5,311 nt of DNA from Verrucomicrobia bacterium UBA7008. GTDB lineage: Bacteria > Verrucomicrobiota > Kiritimatiellia > RFP12 > UBA1067. The stretch lies in assembly GCA_002449695.1 (NCBI GenBank), contig DJXI01000044.1:1-5311 (forward strand), given 5' to 3'. The notes under the pieces were generated by a model that saw only the letters and a list, made by a program, of their open reading frames with translations, made no database searches and was not told where the DNA came from. Positions 1 to 5,311 of this stretch are shown one piece after another (the first letter of the stretch is position 1; each line of letters starts with the position of its first letter). A program made the translations under genes and the position numbers.

Positions 1-1080
1 CACGGCCACGTCCTCATCTGGGGGCAGGCGACGCCCTACTGGGTGTATGACTGGCATTGCCCGGAGCGCGAGAAGCGCGTTCTCGACGAACTCGGCATTC
101 CGCGCCACTCCGCCCATCTCGGCTTCGAGCCGGCCGGCCAGAACTGGGGGAACGGATTTCAGGGGAGGCGGGCCAGGGCGTGGCGCGGCAAATACCCGTC
201 GCTCAGGGAGGCGGGGCTGGACGAGGCCGCGCTCGCCGAAAGAATCCCCGTCTTCGCGGCGAACCTGCGCAGACTCCACCGCAAGCGCGTCTTCGACGTC
301 GCGGCCGCATACGGCGACGCGGCGGACAGCTGGGACGTCGTGAACGAAAGCGCCGGCGACTTCTCGCAATACGGCGCTTCCCGCACGGGACTGCCGCTCT
401 GGTTCGGCTGGTTCGGCCTCATGCCCGGCGACTATCCGCTCCATGCGCTGCTCGACGCCGGGGAGGCGTTCCCGAAACACGTGAAGTTCGCCGTCAACGA
501 CGCCAATCTCAAACCCTACTACGTCGAGCAGGTGAAGGACCTCGAAAAGGAGGGCGCGCGGATCGACATCGTCGGCTGCCAGATGCACATCTTCGACACC
601 AACGCATGCGCCCGCCTCGCGGCCGGCGCGACGAACGTGAATTGGGTCGGCTCGCCGCAAATCATCCGCGACCGCCTCGACATGATCGCCGGGGCGGGGC
701 GCCCGATCCACGTTTCGGAAGTCACCATTGCGGCTCCGGGCGAAGACGCGCGCGCCTTCCGAATCCAGGCGGAGCTCGCGCGCAACATCTACCGCGCGTG
801 GTTTTCCCACCCGGCCGTCATGGGAATCACGTGGTGGAACACCGTTGACGGCGCCGGCGTCGCGGGCGAGCCGCTCGTGTCCGGAATCTTCACGCGCGAC
901 ATGGAGAAAAAGCCCGTCTGGTTCGCGCTCGACAACCTCGTCAACCGCGAGTGGAGAACGCGGGCCGTCGCGAAGGCCACCTCCGGCAAAGTCGCGTTTC
1001 GCGGCTTTCGCGGACGCTACCGCCTGGAATGGACGGACGCGACCGGCGCCGCCCGCTCCAAATGGGTCGATCTCGAATGA
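1..1080 (+). CDS. Glycoside hydrolase family 10 protein (endo-1,4-beta-xylanase-like), 5'-truncated by window edge
   Basis: GH10 enzymes are retaining (beta/alpha)8-barrel hydrolases that mostly cut the beta-1,4 backbone of xylan. The frame is open from base 1 to the TGA at 1078-1080. The GTG at 43 is an internal Val codon, because the family strand-3 motif (G-H-V-L-I-W-G-Q-A-T-P-Y-W) lies before it at bases 4-42. The acid/base motif W-D-V-V-N-E has its Glu at 346-348. Q-M-H, matching the conserved His after strand 6, is at 580-588. The nucleophile is the Glu of I-H-V-S-E-V-T at 718-720, and the late barrel motif G-I-T-W-W-N-T-V-D-G follows near 820-850. Two departures from typical GH10 are visible: the usual W-H-x-Q reads W-G-Q-A, and the Asp two residues after the nucleophile (E-L-D) is Thr. 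After the barrel comes a short tail (V-A-F-R-G-F-R-G-R-Y-R-L-E-W) that looks like a small beta unit. The N-terminal part, including any signal peptide, lies outside the window. The family call is firm; xylan as substrate is inferred. Confidence 0.93.
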   Translation, partial: HGHVLIWGQATPYWVYDWHCPEREKRVLDELGIPRHSAHLGFEPAGQNWGNGFQGRRARAWRGKYPSLREAGLDEAALAERIPVFAANLRRLHRKRVFDVAAAYGDAADSWDVVNESAGDFSQYGASRTGLPLWFGWFGLMPGDYPLHALLDAGEAFPKHVKFAVNDANLKPYYVEQVKDLEKEGARIDIVGCQMHIFDTNACARLAAGATNVNWVGSPQIIRDRLDMIAGAGRPIHVSEVTIAAPGEDARAFRIQAELARNIYRAWFSHPAVMGITWWNTVDGAGVAGEPLVSGIFTRDMEKKPVWFALDNLVNREWRTRAVAKATSGKVAFRGFRGRYRLEWTDATGAARSKWVDLE

Positions 1081-1125
1081 CAACGCCTGTGCCGCAGTCG
1101 AACGCGTCGCGAAGACCCTTCCCGC

Positions 1126-1168
1126 CGCGTCGCATTCTTGCGATTGTCGCGTCGCATTCTTGCGATTG
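1126..1168. repeat. Tandem 21-bp direct repeat with internal dyads
   Basis: CGCGTCGCATTCTTGCGATTG occurs at 1126-1146 and again, identical, at 1148-1168, separated by one base (period 22). Each copy contains the dyad TCGCA-TTCT-TGCGA (1130-1143 and 1152-1165), able to form a 5-bp hairpin with a 4-base loop. The hexamer TTGCGA appears at 1138, 1160 and 1166. The array lies between the two genes, and its second copy abuts the predicted promoter of the downstream gene. It could be a pair of operator sites, a short repetitive element or a chance slippage duplication. The sequence does not decide between these. Confidence 0.85.
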
Positions 1169-1185
1169 CGACGCAGCGTCGTTTT
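1149..1185 (+). terminator. Possible weak intrinsic terminator / hairpin after the GH10 gene
   Basis: Two mutually exclusive hairpins can form. GCGTCGCA (1149-1156) pairs with TGCGACGC (1167-1174) as an 8-bp stem with a 10-base loop. Alternatively CGACG (1169-1173) pairs with CGTCG (1177-1181) around a CAG loop and is followed directly by TTTT (1182-1185). The second arrangement has the shape of a small rho-independent terminator about 90 bases after the GH10 stop. The stem is short and the T-run is only four bases, so the call is tentative. It also overlaps the predicted promoter of the next gene, so the structure could be regulatory instead. Confidence 0.3.
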
Positions 1186-1194
1186 CCCTACAAT
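1166..1194 (+). promoter_or_regulatory. Predicted sigma-70-type promoter for the GH16 multidomain gene
   Basis: TTGCGA at 1166-1171 matches the -35 consensus TTGACA at four of six positions, and TACAAT at 1189-1194 matches TATAAT at five of six. The spacing is exactly 17 bp. The start site would fall near 1201, leaving a leader of about 70 bases before the ATG at 1270. The -35 hexamer lies at the end of the tandem repeat and inside a hairpin-forming dyad, so a repressor or activator on the repeat could control it. This is a consensus match only. Confidence 0.55.
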
Positions 1195-1242
1195 GAACCG
1201 CGCCGACGCTCGATTTGAACCGCCAGCCCTCCTGCCGCATCC

Positions 1243-1272
1243 TAGCAAACGGAACCCGCGCCACCTGCCATG
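1243..1272 (+). other. Start region of the GH16 gene without a recognisable Shine-Dalgarno
   Basis: An in-frame TAG at 1243-1245 closes the frame upstream, and no ATG, GTG, TTG or CTG lies in frame between it and the ATG at 1270-1272, so the start is fixed. The nearest purine-rich piece, GGAA at 1251-1254, ends 15 bases before the ATG, which is too far for an ordinary ribosome binding site. The bases just before the start (CCGCGCCACCTGCC) are pyrimidine-rich. Initiation probably does not rely on a strong anti-16S pairing. Confidence 0.6.
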
Positions 1273-4200
1273 AAACACGCCACATCCCCCAAAGCCCTGC
1301 GTTCCCTCTCCGTTCTCTTCGCGCTCGCGCTCTGCGCCGCCAATGCGGCCGCCGGGCAGACGCACGTCGTCACGTTCCGCCGGCTCAACGGCACCGTCCT
1401 CTCCCGCGTGCAGGTCGAAAACGGCGGCAGCGTCGCCGCGCCGGAGGGGCCTGTGGAGCCCGACCACACGTTCAAGGGTTGGGACCACGGCGACTGGCTC
1501 GGCTGCGTGACGAATGACATTCAGGTCTGGGCGCTCTACGAGGGCACGAAGGTCTGGGACGCCGGAACTGGCTACGGGTCGCAGTCCATCGCCGAGCGCG
1601 ACATCCCGTATTCGCTTGAAGAATACTTCCAAATGTACGACAACATGGCCTGGGCAGACGAGTTCTCGCGCGAGGGCACGAACGACGTCCGTTCCACCTA
1701 TTGGAACTACGACACGGAAAACCGTCACCAGCTCAACTACGAGACCTCCGGCGACAACCAGAAGGAGATCGACGGCTTTCTCGACATCAACGTCCGGCGC
1801 GAGAAGAAGACCCGCTGGGAGTTCGACAGGTCAACCCTTTCGTTTAAGACGACCGAATACGACTTCACGGGCGGCGGCCTCAAGAGCAACGGCAAGGTCG
1901 CGTTCAAGCACGGACGATGCGAAATCCGCGCCAAGCTCACGCGCCAACGCGGAGCGTGGCCCGCGTTCTGGATGATGGGCAATACCGGGAACTGGCCCGA
2001 ATGTGGCGAGTTGGACGTCCTGGAGCAACCGAGCGGCGGCGACTGGATCGCGGGGACGTTTCACCTCCCGATGCCGGGCGTCAATAGCGGGTCGATTCCC
2101 AACGGGCATCCGACAACGCCGGAGGACGGCGTCCACTTCGGCGACGGCTTCCACCGCTTCGGCACGATCGTCAACGAGCGGGAGGTCGTCTGGTATGTCG
2201 ATGACCACATCTTCAAGCGCATGGACGTGCGCGATTCGCGCTATTACATGCTCCGCGACCGGCCGCTGTTTATCATCTTCGGCATGGGGCTGCAGTCCAA
2301 CACCTGGGTGACGGCGAAGGGCGACGCCCCGGTCAGCAAGGATGACGTCCCGGAGCTGGATGAGCGAGGCGTGGACTTCCTCGTTGACTACTGCCGCATC
2401 TTCACGAACACCAACGCTGGCAACACGGCCAGCTACGAGGCCGCACCCGCGCAAGCCAGGCTCTCCGCCCCGGTCACAGCCGCCATTTGGCGCGGCTGGG
2501 ACATGACATGGGGCCGTCCGGGCTCCGGTGCCTACCAGAACAACATCAACAAAGGCTACACAGAGCGCTACTACATCAAAACGGCACTTTCAGAATACTT
2601 CGCCAGAGAGAAGACGGACGTGCTCACCTTCCTCACGGAGCCGACGATCTCGACGAGCGCCAATCGCGCCGAGTTTGACATCCCGGACTACTCGTTCCTT
2701 TCCATCAGCGCGAACGCAAACGGGTGGAACAGCAGCGACAACCCGAAACTCGAGAGTGGAAGCTACAGCAACGGTCGCCTCCCGCTCTTCTCCAGTGTGC
2801 TGTTCAACTCGAAGCGCTTCTCGGTGTCCAGCTCATGCATTGACATCCTCAAGCTCTCGGACGAACCCGCATTCACGAACTGCTACGCCGTGTGCGCCGA
2901 TCTCAAGGAGAAGGCGACGGACGCCCGCGTCAAGGTAATCAGCGTGAACGTGATCGCCACGAACGGCGTCGAGACTGCGGGCAGCACCGTAGCGCAGGGC
3001 TTCAATACGCTCTTCACGACGCTGGATGCGGTCAAGGACGAGAATGTGATCGTCTTGCTGCAGGGTATGGATCAAAAGCTCCTCAACTACATCAAGGCCC
3101 GCGCCGACACCGCGCTGGCCTCGCCATACCACTACTTGGGAAACTACTCAGGGACCCTCACCTACCAGTGCGCCTACGCGACCGCCAGCGTCGCTGCGTC
3201 GGCGAAACACCCGGACCCCATTCTGGTCCCGAAAGAGGCACCGTCCGTTTCCTACACGCACAACCCGCAGGCTCTACAGGCAACCGTGACATTTGACGCC
3301 CCGATCACAACCGACGACGGCCTCTCCGACACATTCGACGCGGCGACCTATGCAAAGTCGATGACAATTTCCTTTCCGGATTACACCGGCGCGGCGCTTT
3401 CAAGCTTCCCGGTGCTGGTGCGGCTCTCGACGGCAATCTCCGGCTTCGACTACACGGGCTTCCTACTCCCCGATGGCGGAGACCTGCGCTTCACCGACGC
3501 TTCCGGCAATGTGATCCCACACGAGGTTGACACGTGGAACCCGGATGGCGAATCAACCGTTTGGGTGAAGGTGCCTCTGCTCACGAAATCGGCGGCCATC
3601 ACGGCGCACTGGGGTTGCCCGCGCCCTGTGCGACCGGGGGCGGAGGGCGTCTGGGATGGCGACTACGTCGGTGTATGGCATCTGGGCGAGAGCGGGCTTC
3701 CGCTCCGCGAGTCGAGCGGTGTCTCGGTTGACTTCACGCGCTCGACCGGCGACAGCGTGGTTTTCGCCGCCGGAGGCATCGTGGGCGGCGCCGTCGATTT
3801 CGTGGCCGCAGGACGCACCAACTCCGTCGTCGCGCTCGACAATGCCGCCCTGGAGGGTCTGGCGCGCGGCACGCTGGAGGTCTGGACGAAGCAGGTCTCG
3901 CACACGCAGAACGCAGGCATCCTCTCCAAGCGCGCCGGATACAACAGCAACATTTCCTACTTCATCTACGACAACGGTTCGAGCACGGTGCTATGCCTGC
4001 CCGGCGACACGATTGGGTCGAACTATGTGTCGTGCGTCTCGACGACTCCTGCGATGAACGCATGGAACCACCAGGCATTCACCTTCGACACCGCAGCCGC
4101 ATCGGACAACGCGAAGAGCTATCTCAACGGACTTTCCAAAACGCCGGCCACGAAGTCGGTCGCCGCGTTTTCCGGCATTGCCAACCTTTGCCTCGGCGCG

Positions 4201-5311
4201 ATGCAAGGTGGAACCGCAGCCAACTACGTCGGCCAGATCGACGAGGTGCGCATCTCCAAGTGCGTCCGCTCGGCGGACTGGATCCAGGCGACGCACGACA
4301 CCGTCGCGAAGGCGAACTTCGCCACGTATGCCGTGGAGGGCGTAACGCCGCCCGACCCGCCGACGCCGGATCCCGGAATCGCGCTCTCCGGCGCGACGGC
4401 CGAAGCGGGCTTCGCCTGGACGAACGGCACCGCGACGGTGAGCGCGGCTGTCACGAACGGCATCGCCGTGCCCGAGGGCGCAGTGGTGCGCATGACCATC
4501 TCCGACGCCTCTGGCACCGTCCTCGGCACGGCGGACCGCGCGTGGACCGGCGACGGGGAATACGTCTTCGACACGGCGGAGGCCGTCTCCGGCGCCGCCC
4601 TTTCCGGCTACGACTACACGCTCTCGTTCTCGGTGCTTCCTGGGAGCGCGGGCTTCCAGCCCGCGGATCCTGATGGCACTAGCCCTGGGAGCGCGGGCTT
4701 CCAGCCCGCGGAAACCTCCGCCGTCCTCCGCCTCGGCTCCGCCGCGCCGTGGTTCTCCGCCGATCCCACGACGGGCGAAATCACCGGCGGCGCATGGAGT
4801 GGCGACGGCGGGGACGCCGTCTCCACATCCGATTCCCTTTTCGTCCTTTCCGGCGGCGCCGCGTTCATCGCCGACGCATCTCGCACCGGACTCGTCCGCG
4901 CGGAAATCGCGCTGCCGTCGAACTCTCTAGTTTCCGAAACCTCGCTGCCGACGCTGCTCGCCTACGCCGTCGAGCACGGCGAACGCGCCGGACTCGCGCC
5001 CGTGGATGGCGGCGACGGCACCATCCTCTGGCACGGACTCGTGCTTCAGGACGGCTCTCTCGCGTGGAAGGCGCTTCAGGGGGGAGGCGGACTCCAGTCC
5101 GCCGGTTCCGTCATTCCAATCACCATTGAACTCGACCTCACCCTCCCCGCCGCGCCGCGCGTTTCCTATCTTGCGAGCGGCACCCGCCTCCGCGACGCCA
5201 CCGGAGCCGAATGGTTCCCCGCGCCCGGCACCGCCGCCGCGGCGGAGGGCGTCATCGATTTCCACGGCGGCGGAAGCGTCGGCGCACTCGCCGGCTACGC
5301 CTACGACAAGG
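1270..5311 (+). CDS. Large secreted multidomain GH16 glycoside hydrolase (InlB repeat - GH16 - EEP-like - DUF2341 - LamG - beta modules), 3'-truncated
   Basis: The frame stays open for 1347 codons to the window edge. Residues 1-28 form a signal peptide (basic start, hydrophobic stretch S-V-L-F-A-L-A-L, A-N-A cleavage region). Residues 31-91 match an InlB/Listeria-Bacteroides B-repeat (V-T-F ... V-E-N-G-G-S-V ... F-K-G-W ... V-W-A-L-Y-E). Residues about 128-382 are GH16: W-A-D-E-F, W-P-A-F-W-M-M-G, and the active site E-L-D-V-L-E with nucleophile Glu247, Asp249 and acid/base Glu252. The E-x-D-x-x-E spacing is that of laminarinase-like GH16 enzymes, so beta-1,3 or mixed-linkage glucan is the likely substrate, though agarase- or carrageenase-like specificity is not excluded. 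Residues about 400-645 weakly resemble the EEP fold (D-V-L-T-F-L-T-E at 450-457; V-I-V-L-L-Q-G-M-D-Q near 593-602) without its usual catalytic His and Asp-Asn. Residues about 696-783 are DUF2341 (D-L-R-F-T-D at 738; V-W-V-K-V-P at 764). Residues about 798-1012 are a LamG-like jellyroll ending in I-D-E-V-R-I-S ... R-S-A-D-W-I. A linker (P-P-D-P-P-T-P-D-P-G, 1027-1036) leads to unassigned beta-rich modules. Any sorting signal lies beyond the window. The GH16, DUF2341 and LamG calls are strong; EEP is tentative. Confidence 0.92.
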   Translation, partial: MKHATSPKALRSLSVLFALALCAANAAAGQTHVVTFRRLNGTVLSRVQVENGGSVAAPEGPVEPDHTFKGWDHGDWLGCVTNDIQVWALYEGTKVWDAGTGYGSQSIAERDIPYSLEEYFQMYDNMAWADEFSREGTNDVRSTYWNYDTENRHQLNYETSGDNQKEIDGFLDINVRREKKTRWEFDRSTLSFKTTEYDFTGGGLKSNGKVAFKHGRCEIRAKLTRQRGAWPAFWMMGNTGNWPECGELDVLEQPSGGDWIAGTFHLPMPGVNSGSIPNGHPTTPEDGVHFGDGFHRFGTIVNEREVVWYVDDHIFKRMDVRDSRYYMLRDRPLFIIFGMGLQSNTWVTAKGDAPVSKDDVPELDERGVDFLVDYCRIFTNTNAGNTASYEAAPAQARLSAPVTAAIWRGWDMTWGRPGSGAYQNNINKGYTERYYIKTALSEYFAREKTDVLTFLTEPTISTSANRAEFDIPDYSFLSISANANGWNSSDNPKLESGSYSNGRLPLFSSVLFNSKRFSVSSSCIDILKLSDEPAFTNCYAVCADLKEKATDARVKVISVNVIATNGVETAGSTVAQGFNTLFTTLDAVKDENVIVLLQGMDQKLLNYIKARADTALASPYHYLGNYSGTLTYQCAYATASVAASAKHPDPILVPKEAPSVSYTHNPQALQATVTFDAPITTDDGLSDTFDAATYAKSMTISFPDYTGAALSSFPVLVRLSTAISGFDYTGFLLPDGGDLRFTDASGNVIPHEVDTWNPDGESTVWVKVPLLTKSAAITAHWGCPRPVRPGAEGVWDGDYVGVWHLGESGLPLRESSGVSVDFTRSTGDSVVFAAGGIVGGAVDFVAAGRTNSVVALDNAALEGLARGTLEVWTKQVSHTQNAGILSKRAGYNSNISYFIYDNGSSTVLCLPGDTIGSNYVSCVSTTPAMNAWNHQAFTFDTAAASDNAKSYLNGLSKTPATKSVAAFSGIANLCLGAMQGGTAANYVGQIDEVRISKCVRSADWIQATHDTVAKANFATYAVEGVTPPDPPTPDPGIALSGATAEAGFAWTNGTATVSAAVTNGIAVPEGAVVRMTISDASGTVLGTADRAWTGDGEYVFDTAEAVSGAALSGYDYTLSFSVLPGSAGFQPADPDGTSPGSAGFQPAETSAVLRLGSAAPWFSADPTTGEITGGAWSGDGGDAVSTSDSLFVLSGGAAFIADASRTGLVRAEIALPSNSLVSETSLPTLLAYAVEHGERAGLAPVDGGDGTILWHGLVLQDGSLAWKALQGGGGLQSAGSVIPITIELDLTLPAAPRVSYLASGTRLRDATGAEWFPAPGTAAAAEGVIDFHGGGSVGALAGYAYDK
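4639..4712. repeat. Two in-frame copies of a 29-bp palindromic element inside the CDS
   Basis: An identical 29-bp sequence lies at 4639-4667 and 4684-4712, offset by 45 bp, so the frame is kept and each copy encodes P-G-S-A-G-F-Q-P-A (residues 1124-1132 and 1139-1147). Each copy has an 8-bp perfect stem, CGCGGGCT with AGCCCGCG, around a TCC loop (4647-4665 and 4692-4710). The reverse strand reads G-W-K-P-A-L-P-G in one frame, a peptide I recall as recurrent in predicted proteins from Verrucomicrobiota-like genomes. That recollection cannot be verified here. The element resembles a REP-type dispersed palindrome and sits between a beta-rich segment ending Y-T-L-S-F-S-V and its apparent continuation S-A-V-L-R-L. 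Confidence 0.85.

Noticed and set aside
43..45. GTG as the start codon of the GH10 gene
   Set aside because: The frame is open upstream to base 1 and encodes a conserved GH10 motif before this codon, so it is an internal valine.
57..848. 263-codon plus-strand open frame overlapping the GH10 gene
   Set aside because: Its translation is very rich in Arg, Gly and Ala, typical of an off-frame reading of high-GC sequence, while the overlapping frame has all the GH10 catalytic motifs.
1126..1168. CRISPR array
   Set aside because: Only two 21-bp units separated by a single base, with no spacers and no cas genes nearby.
1270..1353. Lipoprotein signal (Cys22) for the GH16 protein
   Set aside because: The residues before the Cys are L-A-L, which lacks the small residue expected just before the Cys in a lipobox. 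The A-N-A and A-A-A sites after it fit signal peptidase I better.
1831..2454. Long reverse-strand open frame (207 codons) opposite the GH16 domain
   Set aside because: It lies fully antisense to the conserved GH16 active-site region. Its amino-acid content is typical of the complement of GC-rich coding sequence, and it has no recognisable motif.
3993..4673. 226-codon plus-strand open frame overlapping the LamG and linker region
   Set aside because: It is an Arg-rich shadow. Frame 1 gives DUF2341/LamG motifs and continues without a stop through the whole interval.

Overview
The window is GC-rich (about two-thirds G+C by eye) and holds two plus-strand genes for secreted or surface carbohydrate-active enzymes. 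Both are cut by the window edges. The mix of GH10 and GH16 hydrolases, an InlB-type B-repeat, DUF2341, a LamG-like domain ending in the 'G-x-I-D-E-V-R-I-S ... R-S-A-D-W-I' signature, and small palindromes inside coding sequence suggests a Kiritimatiellota, Verrucomicrobiota or Lentisphaerota-type bacterium, perhaps from a gut or anaerobic plant-degrading habitat. This placement is inference from family knowledge; no phylogenetic marker gene is present.

Layout: positions 1-1080 carry the C-terminal part of a GH10 (endo-beta-1,4-xylanase family) enzyme whose reading frame is open through the left edge. Positions 1081-1269 are an intergenic region with a tandem 21-bp repeat, overlapping hairpins, a possible weak terminator and a good sigma-70-like promoter (TTGCGA, 17 bp, TACAAT). 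From 1270 to the right edge (5311) a single reading frame runs without a stop, giving at least 1347 residues. Because no stop lies in the window, a search for closed ORFs misses it, and the short ORFs in that interval are shadows.

The large protein reads in order: signal peptide, InlB-like B-repeat, GH16 catalytic domain with an intact E-L-D-V-L-E active-site motif, a segment resembling the endonuclease/exonuclease/phosphatase (EEP) fold but lacking key catalytic residues, DUF2341, a LamG/concanavalin-like jellyroll, a Pro/Asp linker, and beta-rich C-terminal modules. Two in-frame copies of a 29-bp palindromic element interrupt the C-terminal part.

The two enzymes probably act outside the cytoplasm on plant polysaccharides: GH10 on xylan and GH16 on beta-1,3 or mixed-linkage glucan. 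The accessory domains would serve binding or surface display. The own promoter of the second gene suggests the two need not be strictly co-transcribed.
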